Part shown: one piece after another, positions 8,351-17,892 of the stretch
How the letters are laid out: every line of letters begins with the position of its first letter
Position numbering within the stretch: position 1 is the stretch's first letter
Origin: Mycobacterium paraense
GTDB taxonomy: Bacteria > Actinomycetota > Actinomycetes > Mycobacteriales > Mycobacteriaceae
Length of the DNA stretch: 64,000 nucleotides
Reading direction: 5' to 3'
NCBI RefSeq assembly: GCF_002101815.1
Contig: NZ_LQPM01000010.1
Location: 62,001 to 126,000 of the forward strand
The notes under the pieces: model-generated
The model's database searches: none
What the model was told of the DNA's origin: nothing
The model's input: only the letters and a program-made list of their open reading frames with translations
Program-made: the position numbers and the translations under genes

Positions 8351-9337
8351 CTACCAGGGAAGGCGGCGCCGACGGGAGGGGACCTGGTCGCCGACTCGTT
8401 CGCGGGCGGCGTCGGCCAGTTGACTGCCGCGTGCGGCCGCCGTGTTGGCGAGCTCGCTGCCGCGCAACCGCGCGATCTCGGCGAACTCCACCCCGCGGTC
8501 GCGCGCCGTATCGGCCAGCTCCTCGCCGCGTTTGCGCGCCTTCTTGGCCAGCGGCGCGCCCTTTTCCGCCGCCGTGCTCGCCAGCTCCTCGCCGCGTTTG
8601 CGCGCCTTCTTGGCGAGCGGGGCGCCCTTCTCCGCGGCGGTGTTGGCCAGTTCACGGCCGCGTTCCAGGGCGGCCTCGGCGTAGGGGGCGCCGCGCTCGG
8701 CGGCGGTGCTGGCCAGTTCGCGGCCGCGTTCGAGCGCGGCTTCGGCGTAGGGGGCGCCGCGCTCGGCCGCGGTGCTGGCCAATTCGCGCCCGCGTTCCGC
8801 ACCGACCTGCAGGCCGTGCACGATCCGCTCGCCGAGTTCGTCGAACGTGTCGTCGGATCCGGGCAGCGCCGAGGACACCCGCTCGGAGAGCCGCTCGGCC
8901 GCCTGGCGTCCGCGCCACCCCAACGACGGCTTGCCGGCCGTATCGGCCGAGGCGATCATCAGCCCACCCAACAGGCTGAGGTCGGTCAGGAAGTCCTTGC
9001 GCTTCTGGGCCTTGAGGGTGGGATCGCTTTCGCTCCAGAACATGTGCGCGCCGAGGTTGGCCGGAAGCACCGTGAAGGCAAGCGCCGCAGAGGCGATCCG
9101 CGGCGCCTTGCCGGTGGCAAGCAACAGACCGCCGCCGATTTGAACGGCGGCGTTGATTTGAGCGAACGTCTGGGGGTCGCTGGGGATGCTGCTGCCGACG
9201 GGATCCGGCAGGGCCCGAAGACCGTCGACCGCCGGCGCCGCGGCCTCGGCCGCGGGCTTGGGATTGAGGAACGAGTCGATTCCCTGGCCGATGAACACCG
9301 CCGACAGCAGGGGCCTCGCGATTCTGCGGATCAACAT
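8351..9337 (-). CDS. DoxX-type membrane protein with C-terminal 22-residue repeats
   Basis: 328 residues. The first 135 residues form a DoxX/DoxD-type four-helix membrane domain (opening LIRRIARPLLSAVFIGQGID, with HMFWSESD in the middle), a family linked to oxidoreductase partners. Residues 181-312 are six tandem 22-residue units of the form ERGRELASTAAERGAPYAEA, each made of two 11-residue halves and predicted as a long amphipathic, highly charged helix. It ends in RRRRLPW. ATG 9337 chosen; an in-frame start at 9370 would add 11 residues. The tail may lie along the membrane or bind a partner (inference). Confidence 0.85.
   Translation of the reverse strand: MLIRRIARPLLSAVFIGQGIDSFLNPKPAAEAAAPAVDGLRALPDPVGSSIPSDPQTFAQINAAVQIGGGLLLATGKAPRIASAALAFTVLPANLGAHMFWSESDPTLKAQKRKDFLTDLSLLGGLMIASADTAGKPSLGWRGRQAAERLSERVSSALPGSDDTFDELGERIVHGLQVGAERGRELASTAAERGAPYAEAALERGRELASTAAERGAPYAEAALERGRELANTAAEKGAPLAKKARKRGEELASTAAEKGAPLAKKARKRGEELADTARDRGVEFAEIARLRGSELANTAAARGSQLADAARERVGDQVPSRRRRLPW
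8402..8797 (-). repeat. Six in-frame 66-base tandem repeats
   Basis: Six units of 66 bases (396 bases) inside the DoxX-type gene. Unit 1 (8732-8797) and unit 2 (8666-8731) encode identical 22-residue peptides; units 3 and 4 differ only slightly from each other; units 5 and 6 are more diverged. The gradient suggests recent duplication toward the N-terminal side. Copy number could vary between strains. Confidence 0.9.
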
Positions 9338-9434
9338 GGCAGCTGGGTTACCCGACCGACCGGCAAACAAACCGTGCGCCCCCGAGGTCCGGTCGAACGC
9401 CCAGCTAGTGGCCCGCCGAGGCTAGGGTGGACCC

Positions 9435-9995
9435 GTGCGAGCGTTGGTCATCGTCGACGTCCAAAACGACTTCTGCGAGGGCGGCTCGGTGCCGGTTCAC
9501 GGCGGCGCGCGGGTGGCCTCCGCCATCAACGACTACGTGGCCGGCGAGCCCGGCTACGACCACGTGGTGGCGACCGCGGACTACCACGTCGACCCGGGCG
9601 ATCACTTCTCCGACCACCCCGACTTCTCGTCGTCCTGGCCCCCGCACTGCGTCGCGGGCAGCCCCGGCGCGGATTTTCATCCCGCCCTCGACACCGGTCC
9701 CGTCGAGGCCGTCTTCCGCAAGGGTGCCTCGGCCGCGGCCTACAGCGGCTTCGAGGGCGCCGACGAAAACGGCACGCCGCTGCTCGAGTGGTTGCGGCGT
9801 CACGGGGTCGACGAGGTCGACGTCGTCGGCATCGCCACGGACCATTGCGTCCGGCGGACCGCCGAGGACGCGGCCCGGGCCGGGCTGACCACGAGGGTGC
9901 TGGTCGACCTGACGGCGGCGGTGGCAGCGGACTCCGCCGCGGCAGCGTTGGAGGAGATGAGAACCGTCGGCGTCGAGCTGGTCGGCGGGCACTGA
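9435..9995 (+). CDS. pncA: Nicotinamidase/pyrazinamidase PncA
   Basis: 186 residues. Deamidates nicotinamide to nicotinate for NAD salvage and is the enzyme that activates pyrazinamide in M. tuberculosis. Catalytic triad Asp8, Lys96 and Cys138 and metal ligands Asp49, His51, His57 and His71 fall at exactly the M. tuberculosis positions. Blocks such as VDVQNDFCEGGS, SSWPPHCV and VGIATDHCVR are intact; His57, lost in M. bovis, is present. GTG start at 9435. The stop overlaps the next start (TGATG), matching the pncA-Rv2042c arrangement of M. tuberculosis. Confidence 0.98.
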   Translation: MRALVIVDVQNDFCEGGSVPVHGGARVASAINDYVAGEPGYDHVVATADYHVDPGDHFSDHPDFSSSWPPHCVAGSPGADFHPALDTGPVEAVFRKGASAAAYSGFEGADENGTPLLEWLRRHGVDEVDVVGIATDHCVRRTAEDAARAGLTTRVLVDLTAAVAADSAAAALEEMRTVGVELVGGH

Positions 9996-10795
9996 TGGTG
10001 GTGCCGCTGGATCGGGAGCGTCTGCTCGCCGCGGTGGAGCGCTCACCGCAGGCCGCCGCCGCGCACGACCGTGCCGGGTGGGTCGGGCTGTTCGCCGCCG
10101 ACGGCCGCATCGAAGACCCGGTGGGGTCCCGGCCGCACCGGGGGCACGCCCAGATCGGCCGGTTCTACGACACCTTCATCGGTCCGCGCGACATCAAGTT
10201 CCATCGCGACCTCGACATCGTGTTCGGCACAAGCGTCCTGCGCGACCTCGAGCTCGAGGTGTCGATGGGCCCTGCCGTGACGATGTACATTCCCGCGCTG
10301 CTGCGCTACGACCTGCGAGAAGCCAACGGCAGCTGGAAGATTGGCAGGTTGCGCGCCTACTGGGAGTTGCCGGCGATGATGCTGCAGTTCCTGCGAACCG
10401 GGCCGGGCGCGGCGTCGCCCGCCCTGCAGCTGTCGCGCGGCCTGCTGGCCAACCAGGGCCTGCGGGGGACCGCCGGCTTCGTGGCCGGCTTTCGGCGGGT
10501 CGGTTCGCGGCACAAAAGGCTGGCGCTGGCTTTCCTCGGCGCCGTCTCGCGCAACGACAAGTCCGCGGCCGCCCGTGCGTTATCTGCCCGTGCCCCAATA
10601 ACTTTGGGTGACGACGACCCGCTCGACATCGGCGAGCTCGTCGAGCAACTCGGCGGGGCCGGCTGCACCAAGGTGATCGGCGCCGGTGCCACGGTGGCGG
10701 TTTCGGTCAATTCGGCGCACGGCCGCGGGATCGTGTTCGTGGAGGTGGCGTGGCCGGGCAACGCGATCAACCGGATCCGGTACTTTCCCGCCTGA
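9995..10795 (+). CDS. SnoaL/NTF2-like protein, Rv2042c-type
   Basis: 266 residues, directly downstream of pncA with overlapping stop and start. The N-terminal half (about 10-130) fits an NTF2/ketosteroid-isomerase-like fold: HDRAGWVGLFAADGRIEDPVGS followed by a predicted cone of strands. The C-terminal half contains LLANQGLRGTAGF and a second small alpha/beta region. Position and length match Rv2042c of M. tuberculosis (from memory, 265 residues). No reaction is known to me; co-location with pncA does not by itself show a role in NAD salvage. Confidence 0.85.
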   Translation: MVVPLDRERLLAAVERSPQAAAAHDRAGWVGLFAADGRIEDPVGSRPHRGHAQIGRFYDTFIGPRDIKFHRDLDIVFGTSVLRDLELEVSMGPAVTMYIPALLRYDLREANGSWKIGRLRAYWELPAMMLQFLRTGPGAASPALQLSRGLLANQGLRGTAGFVAGFRRVGSRHKRLALAFLGAVSRNDKSAAARALSARAPITLGDDDPLDIGELVEQLGGAGCTKVIGAGATVAVSVNSAHGRGIVFVEVAWPGNAINRIRYFPA

Positions 10796-10807
10796 GGCCG
10801 GCCGAAC

Positions 10808-11158
10808 TCAGCGCGCGATCGACAGGGCCAGCGTTGCCGCGGACAGGCACAGGTAGGCGCCGGGAAACGCGATGTTGTACAGGACGCCGGCCCGCAGGTG
10901 CGTGATGACCGCGCCCACGAAGAACAGGACCAGCCCGGCGGCGGCCGCGATCCCCAGCGCCGGCAGGCCCAGGAGCCCCACCACCAGCCCGGCGGCCCCC
11001 GCCAGCTTCGCCGCCGCCAGTGGCGGCAACCACGAGCGCGGCACGCCGACTTCGGCCGAATTCGCCAGGACGAACCCGGCGGGAATGAGGTCGGCCACGG
11101 CGATTCCGGCGGTGACGACGGCGGTTGTCAGCGCGACGAGTACGTAGGCGGTGTGCAT
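10808..11158 (-). CDS. DoxX-like small membrane protein
   Basis: 116 residues with four hydrophobic helices (around 5-25, 43-63, 68-88 and 96-114) and the DoxX-like pattern GVPRSWLPPLAAAKLAGAAGL. ATG 11158 follows AGGGA; a TTG at 11167 lies too close to that ribosome-binding site. It is divergent from the ECF41-type sigma gene. ECF41 sigma genes usually sit beside one small redox-related or membrane gene that they control, so this is the likely target (family knowledge plus position). Confidence 0.8.
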   Translation of the reverse strand: MHTAYVLVALTTAVVTAGIAVADLIPAGFVLANSAEVGVPRSWLPPLAAAKLAGAAGLVVGLLGLPALGIAAAAGLVLFFVGAVITHLRAGVLYNIAFPGAYLCLSAATLALSIAR

Positions 11159-11163
11159 CTGAC

Positions 11164-11247
11164 TCAATCCCTTGTCCTACAGCTGTTTCCACAGCGGCGA
11201 GCCGGATGGCCGCGCGGCACGTTGCGGCGCACAATCGGTAGGGTCAT
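11164..11247 (-). CDS. Possible 27-residue leader ORF upstream of the DoxX-like gene
   Basis: Small frame starting MTLPIVRRNVPRGH, with a strong AAGGAG nine bases before its ATG and a TGA six bases before the ATG of the DoxX-like gene. Arg-rich with two cysteines near the end. It may be a translated leader that couples expression of the downstream gene, or a chance frame. The DoxX-like frame itself has a stop just upstream of its start, so the two are separate. Confidence 0.3.
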   Translation of the reverse strand: MTLPIVRRNVPRGHPARRCGNSCRTRD

Positions 11248-11326
11248 GGTGCTGGTCTCCTTTGCGACAGAGAGTTGGATGGATGCGTTCATCTTCTTGA
11301 CGACTCCGGCGCAGGAAAGGTGACCC

Positions 11327-12259
11327 ATGAGCGCACCGAAAAATATGGTCGATCTCGCGCAACGGTTCGACGCGGATCGGCGGCACCTGAGGTCGGTCGC
11401 GTTTGGGCTGCTCGGCTCGGTGGCCGACGCCGACGACGCGGTGCAGTCGGCGTGGCTGAAGGCCAGCCGGCACGGAATCGACGGCGCTGACGGGGTGGCC
11501 AACCTCACCGGCTGGTTCACGACGATCACCGCCCATGAGGCGCTCGACCAGCTCCGCGCGCGCAAGCGGCGCGCCGAGCAACCGCTCGCCGACCCCGACG
11601 AACTCGACCGCCTCGCCGCAACCGTGGCGGCCCCCGCCGACGAGGCCGCGCTGCTGGCCGACTCGGTCAGCACCGCGCTGCTGGTGGTGCTCGATCGGCT
11701 GTCGCCGGCCCAGCGCGTCGCTTTCGTGCTGCACGACGTCTTCGCGATGCCCTTCGAGACCATCGCCGGGCTGCTGGACCGGTCCCCGGCGGCCGCCAAG
11801 AAGCTCGCGAGCCGGGCGCGCGGCCGACTGCACGGCGGCCCGGCCGTCGAACCCGCTCGCGCGGCCGCGCATCTCGAGGTCGTGGAGGCCTTTCTGGCCG
11901 CGTCCCAAGGCGGCGACATCGCCGCCCTGCTCGAGTTGCTGGCGCCCGACGTCTTGCGCCGGGTCGACCCGGCGCTGGTCGGAGCGGGCGTGCCGACAGA
12001 GCTGCGCGGCGCGAGAGAGGTCGCCGAGGAGACTCGCCATTTCACCCGGCGCGCGCGGGCCGGCGTGGTGCTGCTCATCGACGGCGCCCCGGGCGTCGTC
12101 ATCGCGCCGCGCGGGCGCGCCCAAATCCTGCTGCGGATCGGCCTGGGACTCGACGACCGCATTCACACCATCGACATCACCGGCGATCCGGACCGCCTGC
12201 GCCGGGCCGTTTTCACGCTCCCGGCCACCGGGCAAGATCGGAAGCGTCATGCTGGATAA
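11327..12259 (+). CDS. ECF sigma factor with C-terminal NTF2-like domain (ECF41/SigJ type)
   Basis: 310 residues. Sigma region 2 (about 10-80, LGSVADADDAVQSAWLKA, then NLTGWFTTITAHEALDQLRARKRR) and region 4 (about 118-170, LDRLSPAQRVAFVLHDVF, PFETIAGLLDRSPAAAKKLASRARGRL), followed by an NTF2/SnoaL-like domain (about 180-300). This architecture defines the ECF41/SigJ class, in which the C-terminal domain regulates sigma activity in place of a separate anti-sigma. Divergent from the DoxX-like gene. The last 11 bases overlap the solute-binding lipoprotein gene, which it may co-transcribe but need not control. Confidence 0.9.
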   Translation: MSAPKNMVDLAQRFDADRRHLRSVAFGLLGSVADADDAVQSAWLKASRHGIDGADGVANLTGWFTTITAHEALDQLRARKRRAEQPLADPDELDRLAATVAAPADEAALLADSVSTALLVVLDRLSPAQRVAFVLHDVFAMPFETIAGLLDRSPAAAKKLASRARGRLHGGPAVEPARAAAHLEVVEAFLAASQGGDIAALLELLAPDVLRRVDPALVGAGVPTELRGAREVAEETRHFTRRARAGVVLLIDGAPGVVIAPRGRAQILLRIGLGLDDRIHTIDITGDPDRLRRAVFTLPATGQDRKRHAG

Positions 12260-13571
12260 GCCGTTTGGCCGACGAAGCCTGCTGCGCGGTGCGGGCGCGC
12301 TCACCGCGGCGTCGCTGGCCCCGTGGGCCGGCGGCTGCGCGCCCGATGACGACGCGTTGACCTTCTTTTTCGCCGCCAATCCCGACGAGCGGGATCGCAG
12401 GTTGCGCATCGTCGAGGAATTCCAGCGCCGACATCCCGACATCAAGGTTCGCCCGGTGCTGTCGGCGCCGGGCGTGATGCAGCAGCTCTCGACGTTTTGC
12501 GCCGGCGGCAAGTGCCCGGACGTGCTGATGGCCTGGGAATTGACCTATGCCGAACTGGCCGACCGGGGGGTGTTGCTGGACCTGAACACCATGCTCGCGC
12601 GCGACCCCGCCTTCGCGGCGGAACTGAGATCGGACAGCATCCCCTCGCTGTACGACACCTTCGCGTTCAACGGGGGCCAGTACGCGCTTCCCGAGCAGTG
12701 GTCGGGCAACTACCTGTTCTACAACAAGCGGCTCTTCGCCGAGGCCGGGCTGCCGCCGCCGCCCGGCACGTGGGACCGGCCGTGGAGCTTCGCCGAGTTC
12801 CTGGACACCGCCAAAGCCCTGACCAAGCGCGACGGATCGGGCCGCGCCTCGCAGTGGGGCTTCGTCAACCTGTGGTTCTCGTACTACTCGGCCGGGTTGT
12901 TCGCCATGAACAACGGGGTCCCGTGGGCCAGCCCGCTCACCAACCCCACCCACTTCAATTTCGGCGATGACGCCTTCATCGAGGCGGTCCAGTTCTACGC
13001 CGACCTGTCCACCAGACACCGGGTGGCGCCCGACGCATCCGAGGTGCAGTCGATGTCCACGCCCGATCTGTTCGCGTCGGGTAAGGCGGGCATCGCGATG
13101 GGCGGCCACTGGCGCTACCAGACCTTCATCCGCGCCGAGGACCTCGATTTCGACGTCGCCCCGCTGCCGGTCGGGCCGCGCCGGCAGGGACAGCCCGCCC
13201 GCTCCAATATCGGTTCCACCGGGCTGGCGATCTCCGCGAGCAGCCAACGCAAGCAACAGGCATGGGAATTCGTGAAATTCGCGACCGGGCCCGTCGGTCA
13301 GGCGCTGACCGGTGAATCCACCCTCTTCGTGCCGGTGCTGCGCTCCGCGCTCAACTCGCCCGGCTTCGCCGCATCGCACCACCGGATCGGCAACCTCGCC
13401 GTGCTCACCCAGGGCCCGGCCTATTCGGACGGAATGCCGGTCACCCCGGCGTGGGAGAAGATCGTCGCCCTGATGGACCGCAGCTTCGGACCCGTGCTGC
13501 GCGGATCGCGGCCGGCGACGTCGCTGACCGGGCTCTCGCCCGCCCTCGACGAGGTGCTGCGCAACCCATGA
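12249..13571 (+). CDS. Sugar ABC transporter substrate-binding lipoprotein (Rv2041c-type)
   Basis: 440 residues. The twin-arginine start GRRSLLRG, a hydrophobic stretch and the lipobox AGGC indicate a Tat-exported lipoprotein. The rest is a family 1 extracellular solute-binding protein (FFFAANPDERDRRLRIVEEFQRRHPDI; PEQWSGNYLFYNKRLF; GKAGIAMGGHWRY). It delivers a carbohydrate to the permeases encoded next. Order binding protein-permease-permease-ATPase matches Rv2041c-Rv2038c of M. tuberculosis, next to pncA there as well. ATG 12249 overlaps the sigma gene; the stop overlaps the next ATG (ATGA). Substrate unknown. Confidence 0.93.
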   Translation: MLDKPFGRRSLLRGAGALTAASLAPWAGGCAPDDDALTFFFAANPDERDRRLRIVEEFQRRHPDIKVRPVLSAPGVMQQLSTFCAGGKCPDVLMAWELTYAELADRGVLLDLNTMLARDPAFAAELRSDSIPSLYDTFAFNGGQYALPEQWSGNYLFYNKRLFAEAGLPPPPGTWDRPWSFAEFLDTAKALTKRDGSGRASQWGFVNLWFSYYSAGLFAMNNGVPWASPLTNPTHFNFGDDAFIEAVQFYADLSTRHRVAPDASEVQSMSTPDLFASGKAGIAMGGHWRYQTFIRAEDLDFDVAPLPVGPRRQGQPARSNIGSTGLAISASSQRKQQAWEFVKFATGPVGQALTGESTLFVPVLRSALNSPGFAASHHRIGNLAVLTQGPAYSDGMPVTPAWEKIVALMDRSFGPVLRGSRPATSLTGLSPALDEVLRNP

Positions 13572-14503
13572 CCTCGACCGCTACCCGCAAGAGCGCCAAC
13601 GGATCCGGTCCGTTGCGGCGGCGCGCGCGGGCGGGCCGCCTTTTCGTGGCGCCGAACCTGACGGCGGTCGCGGTGTTCATGATCTTTCCGCTGGTGTTCT
13701 CGCTGTACATGAGCTTTCAGAGCTGGGATGTGTTCAGGCCGCCGAAGTTCGTGGGGCTGAAGAACTTCAGGGAGTTGTTCACCTCCGACCCGCTGTTTCT
13801 CATCGCCATCCGCAACACGGTGATCTTCACGGTGGGCACGGTGGTCCCGACCGTCGTCATCAGCCTCGTCGTGGCCGCGCTGCTGAACCGCAAGGTCAGG
13901 GGCATCGGCGTCTTTCGCACCATCGTCTTTCTGCCCCTTGCCATCTCGTCGGTGGTGATGGCGGTCGTGTGGCAGTTCGTCTTCAACACCGACAACGGGC
14001 TGCTCAACATCATGCTCGGCTGGGTCGGCATCGGCCCGATCCCCTGGCTGGTGGACCCCAACTGGGCGATGGCGTCGCTCTGCGTCGTCAGCGTCTGGCG
14101 CGCCGTGCCGTTCGCCACCGTCATCTTGTTGGCCGCGATGCAGGGGGTGCCGGAAAGTGTCTACGAGGCGGCCAAAATCGACGGTGCGGGCGAGGTCCGG
14201 CAGTTCGCGTTCATCACGGTGCCGCTGATCCGGGGGGCCATCTCGTTCGTGGTGGTCATTTCGATCATCCACGCGTTCCAGGCGTTCGACCTGGTCTACG
14301 TGCTCAACGGCGCGAACGGCGGACCGGAGAGCGCGACCTATGTGCTGGGCATCATGCTGTTCCAGCACGCCTTCTCCTTCCTGGAATTCGGCTACGCCTC
14401 GGCACTGGCCTGGGTGATGTTCGCGATCTTGCTCGTGTTGACCGTCGTGCAGCTGCGCCTCACCCGGCAGCGTTCGTGGGAGGCTTCCGGTGGCCTCGGC
14501 TGA
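13568..14503 (+). CDS. Sugar ABC transporter permease, MalF type
   Basis: 311 residues with six membrane helices and the cytoplasmic EAA loop VYEAAKIDGAGEVRQFAFITVPLI that contacts the ATPase. An N-terminal basic segment precedes the first helix (VAPNLTAVAVFMIFPLVFSLYMSF). Equivalent to Rv2040c by position. Forms the heterodimeric membrane channel with the next gene product; starts overlap at both ends (ATGA with the binding protein, 14 bases with the next gene). Confidence 0.94.
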   Translation: MTSTATRKSANGSGPLRRRARAGRLFVAPNLTAVAVFMIFPLVFSLYMSFQSWDVFRPPKFVGLKNFRELFTSDPLFLIAIRNTVIFTVGTVVPTVVISLVVAALLNRKVRGIGVFRTIVFLPLAISSVVMAVVWQFVFNTDNGLLNIMLGWVGIGPIPWLVDPNWAMASLCVVSVWRAVPFATVILLAAMQGVPESVYEAAKIDGAGEVRQFAFITVPLIRGAISFVVVISIIHAFQAFDLVYVLNGANGGPESATYVLGIMLFQHAFSFLEFGYASALAWVMFAILLVLTVVQLRLTRQRSWEASGGLG

Positions 14504-15332
14504 GCGGACGTTCACGCGCAACGTCTTTCGCGCCGTGGTGGTCTATGCCGCCCTGCTGGCGATCGCGTGGTGCTGGCTGTTCCCGATCGCTTGGGCGGTG
14601 TCCGGCTCGCTGAAGAGGGAAGGGGAGGTGACCGAGCCCAGGCTGTTGCCGGCGCATCCCCAGTGGTCGAACTACACCGAAGTGTTCTCGCTGATGCCGT
14701 TCGGGCGCATGTTCTTCAACACCGTGCTGTACGCGGGGTGCGTCACGGCCGGGCAGGTCTTCTTCTGCTCCCTGGCCGGATACGCGTTCGCGCGGCTGCA
14801 GTTTCGGGGTCGCGACACGCTCTTCGTGTTGTACCTGGGCACCCTCATGGTGCCGCTGACCGTCACGGTGATCCCGCAATTCATCCTGATGCGCGCGCTG
14901 GGCTGGGTGGACACGCCGTGGTCGATGATCGTGCCGGGTTTGTTCGGCAGCGCGTTCGGCACTTACCTGATGCGACAGTTCTTCCGAACGCTGCCCAGCG
15001 ATCTCGAGGAGGCGGCGATCCTGGACGGCTGCTCGCCGTGGCAGATCTACTGGCGGATCCTGTTGCCGCACGCGAGGCCGGCGGTGCTGGTGCTCGCGGT
15101 GCTCACCTGGGTCAACGTGTGGAACGACTTCCTGTGGCCCTTGCTGATGCTGCAGCGCGACAGCCTCGCCACCCTGACGCTGGGCCTGGTTCGGCTGCGG
15201 GGCGAATACGTCGCCCGCTGGCCGGTGATCATGGCGACCTCCATGCTGATCATGGTGCCGCTGGTGATCATCTACGCTGTCGCGCAGCGCTCCTTCGTGC
15301 GCGGGATCGCCGTCACCGGAATGAACGGATAG
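14490..15332 (+). CDS. Sugar ABC transporter permease, MalG type
   Basis: 280 residues, GTG start within the end of the MalF-type gene. Six helices; EAA loop LEEAAILDGCSPWQIYWRILLPHARPA. Ends with FVRGIAVTGMNG, the usual MalG-type C-terminus. Partner of the preceding permease. Equivalent to Rv2039c by position. The ATPase gene begins two bases after its stop. Confidence 0.94.
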   Translation: MASAERTFTRNVFRAVVVYAALLAIAWCWLFPIAWAVSGSLKREGEVTEPRLLPAHPQWSNYTEVFSLMPFGRMFFNTVLYAGCVTAGQVFFCSLAGYAFARLQFRGRDTLFVLYLGTLMVPLTVTVIPQFILMRALGWVDTPWSMIVPGLFGSAFGTYLMRQFFRTLPSDLEEAAILDGCSPWQIYWRILLPHARPAVLVLAVLTWVNVWNDFLWPLLMLQRDSLATLTLGLVRLRGEYVARWPVIMATSMLIMVPLVIIYAVAQRSFVRGIAVTGMNG

Positions 15333-15334
15333 CC

Positions 15335-16405
<1,071 letters not shown>

Positions 16406-16478
16406 GCCGGCCGAACGTGGAGTCGTGGCGCCAGACCGGCGCGATTGCGCGCCACAAGTCGACGTTGGGCGCCGGAAT

Positions 16479-16766
16479 CTAGCCGCGCGCGCAGCCGATC
16501 GCCTGCAGCCGGCGCTGCACGCGATTGATGTCATCCTGCGAGGGCATCGCGTTGGTGACGTGGGTGATCGCCACCCCGACGTCGGCGGTGCTGATCGGCG
16601 GGCACCGGCGCATGATCAGTTCTCTTGTGATGGTGGTGATCTCGTCGTTGGATACGCGCCGACGCGACAACGCCGCCAGCGGCACGTACCCCGTCACCGG
16701 CATGCCGGTGGGGTAACCGGCGCGCACGAAGGCGACAATGCTCGATACCCAATGGGACAGGTCCAT
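16479..16766 (-). CDS. DUF3349 family small protein
   Basis: 95 residues with the DUF3349 pattern seen in Rv0543c-type proteins: WVSSIVAFVRAGYPTGMP, then LSRRRVSNDEITTITREL, then DVGVAITHVTNAMPSQDDINRVQRRL. All-helical, no cysteine cluster, cytosolic; function unknown. ATG 16766 is preceded by GAGGTGG at good spacing, so the longer frame upstream was not used. The roughly 290 bases up to the next gene are relatively AT-rich around 16850-16930 and probably carry both divergent promoters; a short hairpin GGCGA-AAC-TCGCC lies at 16963-16975. Confidence 0.85.
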   Translation of the reverse strand: MDLSHWVSSIVAFVRAGYPTGMPVTGYVPLAALSRRRVSNDEITTITRELIMRRCPPISTADVGVAITHVTNAMPSQDDINRVQRRLQAIGCARG

Positions 16767-17055
16767 TTCGTCCACCTCGCTCACCGTCACACGCTGTGCA
16801 TTAACGGCACTTAGCAACGTAGCAGTGGCGACGTCATCAGCCCGGTAAGACCACGCAGTTACTTACGACTAATTTATGGATTTTTCAGGCTTGCGCCCGA
16901 ATCCTTAGTGCTTTAACAATTTCGAATTGCCGTCACGCACGTTGCGGCGCCGGCTTTTATGAGGCGAAACTCGCCGCGGCGCAAATGCGGTCCGGCAACT
17001 ATTGGCCCGGCGCGCCCTAAGGGCGTTTGGCCGCAACGCTTCCTAGTATTGCCGG

Positions 17056-17892
17056 GTGGTTGATCGCTATGGCACTGATGTCCTCGCCGCCGGGCGCCGC
17101 AAGCCCCGCTCGACCGAGCAGCCGGCCGAGCTTGGCCTGGTCGTCGAGGACGTGGAGACCGGCTATGTCGGCGCGGTGGTGCGGGTCGAGTACGGTCGCG
17201 TCGAGCTGGAGGACCGCCACGGCCGCACCCGCGGCTTTCCGCTCGGCCCTGGGTATTTGCTCGAGGGCCGCCCCGTGATCCTCACCGCGCCGCGTCGCGC
17301 GGCGCCCGCCGCGACGGGCAGGACGGCGTCCGGTTCGGTCGCGGTGCCCGGGGCGCGGGCCCGCGTCGCGCGGGCCAGCCGCATCTACGTCGAGGGCCGC
17401 CATGACGCCGAACTGATCGCCCAGGTGTGGGGTGCGGATCTGCGCATCGAGGGAGTGGTCGTCGAGCACCTCGGTGGGATAGACGATCTGGTGGGCATCG
17501 TGGCGGAGTTCCGGCCCGGACCCGGCCGCCGGCTCGGGGTGCTCGTGGACCACCTCGTCGCGGGTTCGAAGGAGGCGCGAATCGCCGAGGCGGTACGACG
17601 GGGGCCGGGCGGCCCCGACACGCTCGTGGTGGGCCATCCCTACGTCGACATCTGGGAGGCGGTCAAGCCGCAGCGGCTTGGACTGGCGGCCTGGCCGGCC
17701 GTCCCGCGGCATATGGAGTGGAAGCACGGTGCCTGCGCGGCGCTGGGCCTGCCGCACGCCGGCCAGGCGGACATCGCGCGTGCCTGGCGCAAAATTCGCT
17801 CGAGCGTGCGCGATTGGAACGACTTGGAGCCGGCCCTCATCGGCCGCGTCGAAGAGCTCATCGACTTCGTGACGCAGCCGCCCGGCGCCTGA
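17056..17892 (+). CDS. DUF3097 family protein
   Basis: 278 residues from GTG 17056. N-terminal beta-rich part (GLVVEDVETGYVGAVVRVEYGRVELEDR, GFPLGPGYLLEG), then a TOPRIM-like region: IYVEGRHDAELIAQVWG with a conserved Glu, and LGVLVDHLVAGSKE in the position of the second acidic motif, followed by VGHPYVDIWEAVKP. This is the DUF3097 layout found in actinobacteria. A nucleic-acid role is suggested by the TOPRIM-like motifs but unproven. Stands alone, divergent from DUF3349. Confidence 0.85.
   Translation: MVDRYGTDVLAAGRRKPRSTEQPAELGLVVEDVETGYVGAVVRVEYGRVELEDRHGRTRGFPLGPGYLLEGRPVILTAPRRAAPAATGRTASGSVAVPGARARVARASRIYVEGRHDAELIAQVWGADLRIEGVVVEHLGGIDDLVGIVAEFRPGPGRRLGVLVDHLVAGSKEARIAEAVRRGPGGPDTLVVGHPYVDIWEAVKPQRLGLAAWPAVPRHMEWKHGACAALGLPHAGQADIARAWRKIRSSVRDWNDLEPALIGRVEELIDFVTQPPGA

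Noticed and set aside
8402..8797. Regular 66-base repeats considered as CRISPR
   Set aside because: No spacers; the repeats are contiguous, in frame and encode 22-residue units of the DoxX-type protein.
16425..16455. Hairpin after the ABC transporter genes
   Set aside because: Seven-pair stem with a 17-base loop and no other support; too weak to list as a terminator.
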